This document shows, piece by piece, positions 37,301-61,436 of a stretch of 64,000 nucleotides of DNA. Both the position numbers and the translations under genes were made by a program. This DNA comes from Elysia marginata (taxonomy: Eukaryota > Mollusca > Gastropoda > Plakobranchidae), in contig BMAT01007760.1 of NCBI GenBank assembly GCA_019649035.1, positions 6,704-70,703 of the forward strand. The letters are read 5' to 3'. Every line of letters starts with the position of its first letter. The first letter of the stretch is position 1. The notes under the pieces were generated by a model. That model was not told the origin of the DNA. It ran no database searches and saw only the letters and a program-made list of their open reading frames with translations.

Positions 37301-40281
37301 GCAGTTTTTATGATTTTAGAGGCAAAATGTTACCTTTTTTTTTTGTTGTTTATTTTTTACGAAAACAAGAGTTTGTGTTTAAGATTCTTTGATCTCTTAC
37401 CTTCTAACACATTAAAACATAAATGTTTGCTTTTTCTCAATGGGCAAAAAAAAAAAAGATAGTAAGTGTACAATCGCAAAAAGGTTGTTTTTCGATGAGC
37501 TACTTTTTAAAGCTGGAACTACCTCCATACACGTTTTGCTCAAAACCATCGAAAGAATAGAATTTTAAGTTTAAATATAGACTAGAGACGAGTCTCAAAA
37601 TTCTGCAAATCAGAGTACTAATGTGGATACTTTTCTACAGGTGTAAAGACTTGTCTTTTCTGATTAGTTTGATGCAAAAAGAGGTCTTGCATTACAATGA
37701 CAAATCAGACGGCATCGCTGAAGTAAAATGAAGAAGAGTGTTAAAAAAAGAATTAAAGAATTTGTATGACTAAAATAAAAAAAAAGAGAAATCTTTTGTT
37801 TTCAGTGCAAGGAATGCTTGATTTACAAACCAGCTCTGAAGTGTTTGACGGCTCTCACGAAGTCTTGCCATGATGTCCGTGTTTTGGTTATGGATAACAA
37901 AGGTAGTTGAAAGAGCTTTAAAGGCTCAAGATAAATAGGCCTTGCAGTTGGAATAAGCTGCTACTCTTAGATAGTTTTTAATTCAGTTCCTTCATACATT
38001 TATTGTGTAAATGTTGCTATACAGGTGTTTTCGATATTATTTTGTAAATTGAATGTGCATGTATTGCCCATTTATTAGCTCTAAAGCTTATCACTATAGA
38101 TGTAATGCCAATATATCGGCGCTTGATTTTATAGTTTTAATCTCATTCTTAGATTTTTTTTTGGAAGTTTAGAGGTTTAAAAGTACTTTTTCAGCCATGT
38201 TGAAAGTTAGGAAGATGTTTACAAAACAGTTCTGTGTACTTATCCTTTAAAAACCAATCTATTTCAGGTTTAATAGAGCTTTGAATAAAGTCTTGCATTA
38301 GTCTAGATTTAATTAATAATCCTACATCAGAAGCTTTGAAAAATTATGTTCTGAATGAGTATAGTTTAAACTTTTGAAAATAATGTTATGTTTACCATTA
38401 TATGTAATGAATGTACAGCTGATGTTAGTTGCAATAAGAAAAGATGAACATTCAAAGAGGTGATCAGAGAGGGTAAGAGAGAACTAGAGCAATCATGTGA
38501 GATAAAGACAGGCAAATAGACAAGCAGACAAACAAACAGAAGTTAAAGGGAGACAGTAGTCTTTTTCATGTGTCTATAACAACCAAAGACTTGTTTTTCT
38601 CTCTATAACTTTACTGTCTCTGAAGGCCTCTCCACACTTCTGAATCAACTGACCAACCAAGATGAGACCATCGTCGGCAACGCTGCTCTCTGTCTCTCCC
38701 ATCTTACCCAGGATAGCGAATTGGATAGTGCAGACAAAAGCAGCAAACAGGTGCAGTTTGTCAAATAATTATAGTTCCATTTTGTCTCAAACGCTTTTTT
38801 TTTATCTTAAATGACCGTAGAATGAACAGGCAAGATTATGATAATATATGTAGGTTGACACTTTAAGACGAATAGGCAAGATTAGTGTGATATTCTAGGT
38901 ACCACCTTACCAATATGCTCAGATTTAAGTAGTCTAGACAACTATAAGAGTCAAATTAATTTATCCGGCAGTACAGTCAATTCCATATAATTCAAACCTG
39001 CATAATAATAACATTTGCTTAGTCAAAATTGTCTTCATAATATGGATTTAATTTGTCTGTTGTGAAGTATACTTATAATTTGAGTTTTTGATAATTTAAA
39101 GATAAATTTTAATCCCAAAGGGTTACAAGTATCTGAACTGGACTCTATAAGGTATAATTTTCCAAGACTTCATATTTTATCGTGTTTTTTTTTTCCAGAC
39201 TCTCGGAGCCCGTGTGTGTGCCAGGTTAGCCAAGACAAACATTGTCCAGAGACTTCTAACCCTGGCTAGAGATGGCAGAAATTCAACCCTGCAGGGAAAC
39301 TGTGCCATACTGCTTGGCAAGCTGGCTCAGGGAGATTCAAGGTGAGGGCAAAGTGTCGAGAAGTGTTGAATGTGAAAGATGTTAGTTGGAGAGGAGTGAG
39401 AGAAAAGGGAAAGTAGTGGGGGTTTTTTAAGTATTTTGGCTGACAAAATAGGAGATTTCATGACTTAACAGCTTTTTTGTTGTTTTTTTTCCCTTTTACC
39501 ATAATCTATTTCAGAGAATCAGATAATTTTTGTCCTTCTGTATTTGGTCATGTTGATCAAATTTAGAAAAGAAAGAAGAATGCAGGAATGATTTCCTTGT
39601 TTGCCAAACTTACTTTCAAGGTAATCCATGAACTTGTCCTAATCCTGGAAAAATATTTGTTTATATAATTCTTCTGTGTAAGGTCTACCATAAAAAAAGA
39701 CAATTTAAGACATTTTTTTGGTGTGTGCTAAAACACAAATGTGAAAAGAAGAGTTTTCTCTTATCTTTTTTTATAATTGATTTTCTTCTTTAAAAAAAAT
39801 TGAAAACAGATAATTATTTACCTTTTATCATAATATACGTCGCAGCAAATCGTAGGAAAAAGTCAACTCGAAACAGTGTATTCTATAAGTTCAAAATAAT
39901 TGATCATTTTAACTATAAGTTTCAGGACTCAACGTGGACCTAAGAGACGTTATTGAATCCAGCCAGGAAAAGATAACAACTGTTTACTTATTTATATAAT
40001 TGTTGTTACACTTACAAGAGATATGCAAGCCTCTTATGACCTTTTTCTTTTGATGCCTGGGGGATGAAATTTTCATCCACTCAAATTTATTAATAAAAGG
40101 GGCATGTTGATGAACCTAATGATAATTATTATATAGATTTGTTTTAATGTTTTATGAAAAAAAATTTTACCCATTTTCCCTTTGTCTTTTTTTCTCCACT
40201 TTTCACAGACACTTAGAAAGGCTGAGAGAGCTGAATGGAATACAGATCTTACACGACTGCATGAAACATGTCAATTACTGA
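22324..40281 (+). CDS. TTC12: Tetratricopeptide repeat protein 12 (TTC12), complete, 19 exons
   Basis: TTC12 is a cytoplasmic factor for assembly of axonemal dynein arms; human loss causes primary ciliary dyskinesia. Exons: 22324-22399, 23929-24090, 26027-26140, 26914-27062, 28151-28261, 29133-29265, 29855-30043, 30780-30849, 31418-31512, 32163-32343, 33257-33349, 33868-33928, 34924-35055, 36012-36222, 36958-37103, 37806-37902, 38626-38750, 39199-39341, 40209-40281. All phases join, for 786 residues (human 705). Landmarks are EEELNSFLSKVDQL at the N-terminus, three TPRs (about residues 140-248: WKEKGNAAFRQGNYQEALDL, VLYTNRAQAKIKLGKFEEAL, LKAYVHQGHAQMGL), KADQVPIYYAGGF, and an armadillo-like C-terminal half with TIVGNAALCLSHL, ILLGKLAQGDSRHLERLREL and the end HDCMKHVNY. 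A Ser/Glu-rich insert near residues 570-600 accounts for part of the extra length. The gap 24129-24764 falls in intron 2 and costs no coding sequence. Confidence 0.97.
22485..23612. mobile_element. TIR-bounded non-autonomous DNA transposon (about 1.13 kb) in TTC12 intron 1
   Basis: The left end is TTAA followed by GGGGGGGCGGCACCTGG (22485-22501). The right end is CCAGGTGCCGCCCCCCC (23596-23612), then TC and TTAA. The 17-base inverted ends match perfectly. TTAA on both sides suggests a piggyBac-type target, but the extra TC on the right leaves this open. There is no long open reading frame, so it is a MITE-like or deleted element. It carries a perfect RFX X-box at 23476-23489. Confidence 0.75.
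23476..23489. promoter_or_regulatory. RFX X-box motif
   Basis: GTTACCATGGCAAC fits the RFX consensus GTNRCC-N(0-3)-RGYAAC at every fixed position. It is preceded directly by AATATGGCGGC, a YY1-type core. RFX factors drive ciliary genes, and this lies in intron 1 of the ciliary gene TTC12. It also sits inside the TIR element 22485-23612, so it may be a feature of the transposon family rather than a selected site. Confidence 0.55.
24129..24764. other. Assembly gap (636 N)
   Basis: Run of N in TTC12 intron 2. The flanking exons 23929-24090 and 26027-26140 join in phase, so no exon needs to be hidden in the gap. Confidence 1.
25639..25740. repeat. Three palindromic motifs spaced exactly 44 bases
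   Basis: GCCAATATATTGGC (25639-25652, a perfect palindrome), GCCAAAATAGTGGC (25683-25696) and GCCAATATAGTGGC (25727-25740), each preceded by AA and followed by a TCGGC, TTGCCGC or TTGGCGC element. Located in TTC12 intron 2. Confidence 0.8.
27148..27248. repeat. Near-perfect hairpin, 34-base arms, 33-base loop
   Basis: The left arm 27148-27181 begins AATCAGTTTTTTCAATTTCC and the right arm 27215-27248 ends GGAAATTGAAAAAACTGATT. They are complementary at 33 of 34 positions, and the single difference is a G-U pair in RNA. It lies in TTC12 intron 4. It could be a foldback element or a small-RNA precursor; no second copy was noticed. Confidence 0.75.
27474..28085 (-). mobile_element. 5'-truncated LINE, 3' end and end of reverse-transcriptase ORF
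   Basis: Read on the minus strand, the segment ends ATTTCCCCATATGGGATTAA, TAAAGAATTCTG and then short TATTCTG repeats, a tail typical of non-LTR elements of the CR1/L2/Rex1 group. Upstream on the same strand a degraded reading frame gives SGRYRAPK, a stop, then KTNRYKDSFIPRAVRHVNKS. This resembles the ORF2 C-terminus of those LINEs (basic residues, S.IP.A...N). It occupies most of TTC12 intron 4, ending about 65 bases before exon 28151. The subfamily is not certain. Confidence 0.65.
31201..31292. repeat. Short dispersed repeat copy
   Basis: Second copy of the segment at 15311-15395, with GGATAAAATTTTTAATCTGA and GAGGTTTGAATTAT. In TTC12 intron 8. Confidence 0.45.
31914..31995. repeat. CTGT/CTCT microsatellite
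   Basis: Runs of TGCC, CTGT and CTCT units in TTC12 intron 9. Confidence 0.9.
32490..32700. repeat. Dispersed repeat copy (GCGACATC family)
   Basis: Contains AAATCAACAAAAGTTTTAGT, ATTCATAAAATATTTTC and GATAATTGTGACATGCGATG, then CACCCTGGATGT. In TTC12 intron 10. Confidence 0.55.
33000..33160 (+). pseudogene. Decayed duplicate of the 3' half of TTC12 exon 10
   Basis: The segment from GTCAAGCTGCCTTTGATTAT at 33015 to CAGGTGAGGCAGGGATATGA at 33100 copies exon 10 and its donor site (32260-32400), offset about 755 bases, and the match continues into the intron (ATGGGC..T.GGGAAAT). The copy has a TGA where the exon reads Ser and a one-base length change, so it cannot be spliced in frame. It lies in intron 10, just before exon 33257. 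Confidence 0.8.
35943..36028 (+). repeat. Tandem 43-base duplication of an intron end and exon start
   Basis: Copy 1 (35943-35985) and copy 2 (35986-36028) both start TCCTTACATTTATT and both contain a CCAG acceptor followed by a TTCATTCAGTGACG or ATCATTCAATGACG stretch. The acceptor of copy 2 at 36011 is the one that keeps the TTC12 frame. Use of the copy 1 acceptor would shift it by 43 bases. Confidence 0.8.
36540..36835 (-). mobile_element. tRNA-derived SINE, family 3
   Basis: On the minus strand it starts GGGGCAGCATGGCAGAGTGG with an A-box-like TGGCAGAGTGGTTAGTGC, and then has the B box GGTTCGATTCC (36765-36775). Both boxes are at tRNA-like spacing. The body is non-coding and ends near an AT-rich region. 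It lies in TTC12 intron 14. Confidence 0.75.
38971..39160. mobile_element. Probable TA-flanked MITE fragment
   Basis: The left end reads TACAGTCAATTCCATATAAT followed by TCAAACC, like the ends of the other pogo-like copies. The right end near TGAACTGGACTCTATA is diverged. In TTC12 intron 17. Confidence 0.35.
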
Positions 40282-40565
40282 CTCTAAAACTTCAAACTAT
40301 TTGCCTCTCTCACCCACTCTTCTGTGTTTTGAGCATCCTGTGACTCTGTAGCGAATCGAATCAGTATTTTGCTCATTGTCTTTGCATACAATGCTGAACA
40401 GTGGTAAATTGGTTGAGCAGGCCAGCCTTTTTAAATGACTCGGCCATAGTGCAATTTTCTTATTCAAATCGTTACATTATGTGTTTGTTGGTTTTTCATT
40501 GCTGAAAATTATATGACTGATACAATTCTCTGATGGGGAAACAGTTGGAATATTAAGAACAAATA

Positions 40566-40592
40566 NNNNNNNNNNNNNNNNNNNNNNNNNNN
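40566..40592. other. Assembly gap (27 N)
   Basis: Run of N in the TTC12 3' flank. Confidence 1.
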
Positions 40593-40859
40593 GGACCGGT
40601 ATTCATATTTCAAATGCATTACACTTGGGTGCTATTACTGGTAAATATTTACACAGTTTCATCGTTGGTTCAGTATTTATTAGTTTCTATTGATTTACTG
40701 GTACAAACCAGTCTCAATCATAAGGCTGTCTAGATTGAGAGCGGTTTTTTTGTTCACAAAGTTATTGAACAGTTATTTAATTTACTTTAGTTTTTCTTTG
40801 GTACTATTTGCTTTCATTTTCATCTATCACTTATTATCACTGCAAAGACAGTGTGATTG

Positions 40860-41040
40860 AATAAAAAAGTAGTTTTTCCTTCAATAATTTACACTGTATG
40901 TTAGGGGTGGGGGGTGTATTCAAATGAAACCCATTTCAACCACTCTTAGCCTTCTCTTTTTTCTGAAGACATTTTGGCAACTTGTGGTTATCTGGATTAT
41001 GCTGTGATAATTCTTGTTTACTGACTGGCTGGATAATAAA
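40860..41040 (+). promoter_or_regulatory. TTC12: Candidate TTC12 polyadenylation signals
   Basis: AATAAA at 40860-40865 and again at 41035-41040 on the plus strand, 580 and 755 bases after the TTC12 stop. The second is followed by T- and GT-rich sequence as expected downstream of a cleavage site. Confidence 0.5.
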
Positions 41041-41204
41041 ACATTATCTTTAAAACTTGTTGGTTCTTTTTTATCACTTTAGTTTGGTTATGAAATAACC
41101 AACTTTTCAATTTAAAAGCAGATGAAAATTCAAAAAAAAAAAAAAAAATTCAGTCTGCAACTTTTGAAATACAGTGACACCCCTGTATCAAGACATCATT
41201 AATA

Positions 41205-41516
41205 AGTTTGGTTTGGTTGTTCGAATTTTCAACGTCCCAGTCAACTTTAAGGTTATATCAGAGATGGCGCTAGGGATAATTGAAAGCGTGCTGCCACACT
41301 GTGATGTAGAAGTGCATGCATACACCACACCCAGTCACATTATCCTGACACCGGTCTGACCAGACTTAACACTAAATCCTTAATGCCAGACACTAGGCAG
41401 ATCAGCTGCTAATACCAATTTTATTGAGTCCTTGATTTGACTCGGCCACGGATTGAACCACGCACCTCCCAATCTCTGAGCGAGTGTCTTACCGCTAGGC
41501 TACTGAGCCAGCCCTC
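41205..41516 (-). mobile_element. tRNA-derived SINE, family 1, near full length
   Basis: Reverse-strand copy of the SINE at 6590. On the minus strand it has a TAGCGGTAAGACACTCG A-box region, the B box GTGGTTCAATCC, the shared body and the tail GTTGACTGGGACGTTGAAAA. TTAATAAG at the left flank and TTAATAAAG at the right flank may be the target duplication. Confidence 0.8.
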
Positions 41517-41569
41517 CTTAATAAAGACCACCCCTCTTATGTGACTTTGAATTTGAAGACGTCCGCTTA

Positions 41570-41845
41570 TATGGTAAAGGTAAAGGTAGTCCCATACTCG
41601 ACATGAGCGTAGGGGAACAAGGAGCAGGGTCCTTGTTTTTCTAGGCACACGGCATAGTGAGGTAGTTTGCCATTGCTTTCCTCGCCGCCTTTACTTTCGC
41701 CGAGTCTTAAGAGACCTAGCTACCCATCAAGTGCTGGGTGGGCACAGGGGAGCAAATAAAATTTAGCCCTGACTGGGGATCGAACCCGGGACCTCTCAGA
41801 TAGCGGTCAACCGCCCTACTGATTGCGCCACTGCTCACCCCTATA
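41570..41845 (-). mobile_element. tRNA-derived SINE, family 2, full length
   Basis: On the minus strand it begins GGGGTGAGCAGTGGCGCAAT with a tRNA-like A box (TGGCGCAATCAGTAGGGCGG) and B box GGTTCGATCCC. The body includes GTGCCCACCCAGCACTTGAT and GGCGGCGAGGAAAGCAATGG, and the end has GGTAAAGGTAAAG-type repeats as read on the plus strand. A second, degraded copy is at 45592-45815. It sits directly beside the family 1 copy. Confidence 0.75.
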
Positions 41846-44341
41846 TGTATATGTATAGTAATTTAGCCTCTTAACTAAGACTCCCCTCTTACAAGAACTG
41901 TTTTTACCAACATTTTCTAGATCTTTCTTCAGGGACACTACTGTAATGAATAGTATTTTAGTATCTGTGTATGTTTATTTTCATTTGTCAAGGATTGTTT
42001 AATTTACAAAAATAAACAAAAAAAAAACCGCAGAGAAAATATAAGCATAACTGGTTTATTATTTTTTTAATTATTATTATTTTCACATTTCTAGAGTTGG
42101 CCCATTGCTTTGGTACCAATAATTACAAGCTAGAATTAATTTCAAATAAAAACTTGCACATATCCCACTCAGATAGTAATAATTATTTCCATGTATATAG
42201 CATGCACGACAGAATAAAAATATAATAATAATAATGAGAAGATCTTCCCATGTAGACAAAGCAGCCGTATTTTCAAAATTACACATACTGCTGGCTATTT
42301 GGGAAAAAAATTAGGTGCTAAAACACACTTATATTAGGACATGCAGCAACCTCCAAGAGATATGAGGTATAATATGGCTAGCATTGCTAAGTCGCTTGCT
42401 CTTAAGAGATCAAATGAGAAATCTGGAAAAAAAATAAAAAGAAATATAATAAAATACAACTATAAGCGATTTTTCTTAACTTTTTGCACCCGTGGTTAAA
42501 TTCAATGTTGCATGTATTATTTGATAGGAACAGAGGAAAATCAATGCTTTTTTTTTTCACGATGAACAAAGAAAGATGATTAACAACAAAATGTGTGACT
42601 CTTTCATAAAACGAGTCTACATACACAGTACCAGCTGATTCCAAAAAAATGGACATTTCTGAGCACTTGATCAAATATTTACTGAACCATTTTTTTGTTT
42701 GCATGCTTTGAAAGTTTATGTTTTTTTTTAATAATAATAAGGCAATTGAAAAGAAAATGTTTAAAATGTGTTTTCAAGGTAGTTAGAACGTGGTTATGCT
42801 CCTTCGGCTGTTACAATATGCAAACTACGAGTCTTTTTTTTTTTTTTTTGCAAATAAGGCCTTTGGATTCTTTATTTTTCAAGCTGTGTTGACTCATGAC
42901 AAAATTAAGGTATCAAAATAACTTGTTCACGATTTTAGAGAGCTTTTAAGGGCATTTCCAATTACGGATGTAACTCAATCTTCAAAATATTCTACAGGTA
43001 GACTCATTTCATGGGACCTCTAAGCAAAAAGGAATGGGTTGATATACTTTTTTTTAATCAGCTGGGCATTCAAATTCAAAGCTCATTCAAACAAATTTAC
43101 AATAGGGTTTTGTGTTAAACGTGCAGTTCTACATGTGAACTCCTTGATCTATCATTTAATAAAAAAAGTGTAACATTGTTTTGTGAATTCCTCCAAATTC
43201 CTTTTGAATGGAAAAAAAAAACAATAAAAAACGTGCAATCTCTTTCACTGTTTGTAATATGAATTCTTTAAATGTGTTTTTCCTGATTTTCTTAAGAACA
43301 GGTCTCAGAGATCTCAAATCTTCCAAATGCAAACACTCACGAAATAATAAAATAAGCAACATTATCTTTTCACTACCCAAATAGGGTTTTAAGAAGCTGT
43401 CAAACAATATCTCAATATCAAAATAAGTTTTTCAATTGAAAACTGCTAAAAATAGAGAATCAAAACAATCTCAAATTGATTTTAAAGAAAAAACATGCTG
43501 AGTGTTTACTCGAGCCCCTTCAGCTAAAACAGCTTCAGAGGCAATAAATTGTAACAGAAAAAATCAATTGTAACAGAAAATTAGCCAAAGTTTTGCCACT
43601 GGGCTATCAAAAAGGCATGTCTCCTTTTTTAAATTTTGCTGTTTTGAAATAATCTCCCCCTGCGAAGTAAATGGCATATGATAACCAACTTGTTGAGACC
43701 TGCTGTTTTCATTTTGCACAATAGATAAAAATGGCTGTTTATTTTTCTCTCCTTATATGGGCCATGATCTTACAAACACAGTGATATGCGCCTCCCAAAG
43801 CGCATTGACGATATAGAAGTTATATTTTGCTCACAAAAAGTACAATATCAAAACCATATTAAAATAATTAATCTCTATTGTTTCTTGTTTGGGTCATCAT
43901 ATGCAAAATTTTTTTCATAAAAAAGAGGCAGTGATAAAAAAAAACTCTTCGCTTTTCCTTACATGAAAATTCTTATAACTATTCTCCATTTCTCCATTGC
44001 TCGACCAAAATCCTTCTCTTTAAGTTTTCCCTCCATCTGTCTCTTGTATCTAAATTCATGTCTCACATTTAAGGTAACTACTGACTCCTTTTATATAATC
44101 AAGAGACACTACAGGTAAAATTAAGATGCACAGTTGTATATCTGAGAACACCAAAGGCAGGCAAGTCATGGTTATTACAAGATAAAGAGGCACAGGACAT
44201 GAGGCTGTGGAGAAAGAGGGCTGGCAACCTATGCTGTTTTCAGAGCTGATACAGTGATAGGGAGAGAGAACAAGAGAAAGGCAGCAGACATAAACTCACT
44301 AAATTGCTAAAACTGTCATGTGTAGGCACCAACTAGATTGA

Positions 44342-44795
44342 CAGATGTGAACAGAAAGTAAAGACATAAACTTGAACTTTGAAATTACTAAAATGGTTGG
44401 AGACCAATATTAAATGTACAAGAAATAGAAAGCTGATTAGCATAAATGAACATCAAAAGACTCACTGGAAACCAAGGACAAAATTTTTAAAAAGTAATAC
44501 AAACTATGTATCAAATTTTAAAATGTAGGAAAATTTTGTAACCAGAAATACAAAATGTGCTCAGAGATTCAAGTGTTGACAGAAAATAAAGACAAAAGCT
44601 TGAACTTTTAGAATTACTGAAATGGTTATAGACCTATATTCAATGTATGAGAAATAAAAAGCTTACTAGCATAAAATAACATCAAAACACTCACTAGAAA
44701 CCAAGAATAAATTTTTTTTAAAAGTAAAACAAACTATATATCAAATATTTGAATCTAGGAAAAATTGAAGCCAGAAATAAAAACATGCTCATAAA
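44342..44795. repeat. Tandem duplication, two units of about 229 bases
   Basis: Both units contain ACAGAAA.TAAAGACA, CTTGAACTTT, AATTACT.AAATGGTT, GAAATA.AAAGCT.A.TAGC, ACTCACT.GAAACCAAG and AAACTAT.TATCAAAT in the same order. The second unit starts near 44571. Non-coding. Confidence 0.75.
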
Positions 44796-45049
44796 TCCAT
44801 GTTATATGGCTGTACTCAACAGAGCTTTTGAAGAAGAAGACTAATTGTTGAATTTAATATCAGTAACTCTAACGCTCACGCACGTTTCATGAAAAAATAA
44901 ACCCAACCTGTACTTCTGAAAAATCTGCCCTTGCTGTTATGATTGTACTCTCTACATGGTATTTAAAATTTTAACCAAGGAAACCTTTTAACAGAAACCA
45001 AACAATTTAGGCCTATGCGTTTTTTTAGTGCTCATGACTTGAAACACAC

Positions 45050-45357
45050 TGGACTTCCTGTTTGGATAATGGCCGAGACAATATGTGTTAACTTCAGTGC
45101 TTCAGTATTTTTTAATGTACTAAATATGCACTAATTAGACCATTTTTATCTGAAGAAATAACACGAAATTGTAATCCTAATGGTTTTTGCAACCTTTTAA
45201 ATTCTAAAAATGCCACTGTGTTAAATTCTGTAATAACTTATCTATCTTATGTTCTAAAGGATGTACTCCTCAATGAATGATTTTTTGTTTGAATGTTGTT
45301 TGGGTCATTGGCCTTGAAAAACTGAATAAACTCAATTACAATTACAAAAAAAAAAAT
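45050..45357 (+). mobile_element. Retroposed element with poly-A tail and 11-base target duplication
   Basis: TTGAAACACAC occurs at 45039-45049 and again at 45358-45368. The 308 bases between end in AATAAACTCAATTACAATTAC followed by eleven A. This is the signature of LINE-machinery insertion: polyadenylated 3' end and short target duplication. The body has no clear frame and no tRNA-like head, so it is a LINE 3' end, a SINE of another type or a processed transcript. Confidence 0.75.
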
Positions 45358-45591
45358 TTGAAACACACATAAACACACATTCAAAGAGTTAGTAAAAATA
45401 TAACAATTGCTAGCAATTAATTGTAACTTATATTTTTTTTTAACTCCATAATCAACAAAATTATCGGCAAAGCATAGATGATAACCTTGATATACAATAA
45501 AAATTAAAAGATGACATCAAATTTTATAACAGGAACTAGGTGAAAGACATTTAAAGAAGAACTACAAGAATATCAATATTAAGTAAACTAA

Positions 45592-45815
45592 AGTTTCCCA
45601 TACTTGGTACAAGCGCAATGGAACAAGAAGCAGGGTTCTTCTTTTTAGGTACATGGCTTAGTGAGGCAGTTTGACATTCTTTCCTCGCCGCCTTTATTTC
45701 CCCCCACTTTAAGAAACAAACCTATCAATGAAGTGCTGGGTGGGCACAGTGGAGCAAATAAAATTTCGACCAGACTGGTGATCAAAACACCCTACCGATT
45801 GCGCCACTGTTCAAT
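45592..45815 (-). mobile_element. tRNA-derived SINE, family 2, degraded copy
   Basis: Shares CCTCGCCGCCTTTA, AAGTGCTGGGTGGGCACAG, GGAGCAAATAAAATTT and ATTGCGCCACTG with 41570-41845. The B-box part is damaged (GTGATCAAAACACC on the plus strand), so this copy is older or more decayed. Confidence 0.7.
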
Positions 45816-47707
45816 ATAATGTTTGAAAAGCCTTACATCCAAGAAATGGAGAAATGCAGAAAAATGAAGGCGCCTGAGAACAATAATTCAATTATGAAAT
45901 AGTTAAGTTTAGGAAAAAAAATCACAAAACCTTTCTGTATTTAAATTCTACTAGCGTGCATCAAAGTGAAAAGTTTTGCCATACACAGAAACAGCCATCA
46001 TTTTTATAAAACCATACATACCAAACATCTATTTTAGATAACAATATCCATTCCAAATTCATTTGTAAAATACAGTAAAGTTTGAGTATTTTCGTCCTAA
46101 AGGAAACAAAATGTAACATCGAATCACCCTAAAACAGAACTACCAGTACATATTAGAGAAAAAAAGATACAAATCGAAATCTGAATACATTTTGAATTAA
46201 GAAATCATTCTAATTTCCAGGTTCAAATGATGTGAAATCAACTATAAAGAAACTAACCTTAAATGCCTCCCGAAAAACGAAAAAGTCAAATACTTTAGTT
46301 CTATTCAGAAACCATATTTAAACAAAGCTGCGCTTGCACCATAGTAAAGCAAACAAAAAATTGAAAACCCTACAAAAAAAGGGACAGAAAAAATCTCGAA
46401 TTCATTTAAATCTTAAATAATTTGATATTTGTCTTTAAGGGTGACTAAAATTTGGATGAATAGAACATTAACTTCTGTAAGAAAATTAAAAACAAAGATA
46501 AATACTTCAGGGTTAAAAATTTCATGCTAGTTTACATATACTTATAAAGATACTTCTGCAAAGAAAAGTCTTTTCAATCCCTGGATGCAAATGAACTATT
46601 AGCTTCTAAGTTACATTTGTTAGCAGCTCAGAGAACAAATACAATATCTTAATGATTTTGACTCATTCATTGCCTTATTGAATTCGAAAAGGATTAATTT
46701 AAATAAAATATAAAAAAATTCATACACAATGTGAAAAGAGCTTAATAAACCTATTTTTTTGCGTTAATGGGCTTACACAATACATACTTAGGCTTGGACC
46801 TGCTGTTGAAACAGGGAAATCCCGCCTGTAAGCAAACTTTTATATTGTTATCACCCTGTTCATATAGTGATTCTGCATGACTGTGGCTTCACACTGAATT
46901 CAATCCATGCTAAAGCCAGAGAGATCAATGTGGGAATATAATTACTAGAAAGATTTGTTTTTTAAAAAAATTTATGGTCAAAGGTACATTAACTCATAAT
47001 TTTGGGGGGTTTCTTATATTTTTGAGTGTATATTACCTCAGGGTGCTTCTCTTCTGCCAGAACTTATCTTTTAATATTTTGTGGTTATTCCCCTTATGTT
47101 ACATTTGGGCGCATTATCCTGAAAGACTTTTAAAACACAAAGAAAAGGAACCAGGTGGTACATTACCAAAAAAATGTTTAGAAGATTCAATGAACAAAAA
47201 AAAACCAAAGGTTTTAATTACTTACAAAAACTAGTAGTACAACAAACAATCAATATTTAGCCCCCAGAATTTTAGAGGACAGGAAAAAGTAATCAAATGA
47301 AATTATTTATTAATCAGGGATGTCACACACATTTTCTGGGGAAAAAAAAGTGAATCTTAGTGCTACACTCCCGCATATATAAAATTGTCATTTTTTTTGT
47401 ACGATCGACCTTGCTCAAATTTGTGAGTACATTCAGTTTCTCAGGTTTAAAAACAAAAACAGAAAATAAATGAAAAATGGAATCCCTGATTAATGTTTAT
47501 AATTATAGTAACCATCACAATAAATTGCCTCCAGGGACTAAAACTAAAAGAGTCTTTGTTAAGGTTATAGGTACTAAACTGTTTCAAATAACAAAGCCCA
47601 CACAATAAGAAAGCTGATTACAGGAGAGAGAAAATAAGTGTCATAGTGAAAACTAAGTAGCTGCAGCTTCAAAAAGGATCTCAAATCCCAGAGGATGCTT
47701 GGATCCC

Positions 47708-61436
<13,729 letters not shown>

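Larger units (their letters stand above)
40282..47707. other. Convergent intergenic region, TTC12 and RNF111 3' flanks
   Basis: No coding exon is supported in these 7.4 kb. The left part holds the TTC12 3' untranslated region with two AATAAA hexamers, and the right part the RNF111 3' untranslated region of unknown length. Between them lie a small gap (40566-40592), SINE copies, a tandem duplication at 44342-44795 and a retroposon at 45050-45357. Confidence 0.5.
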
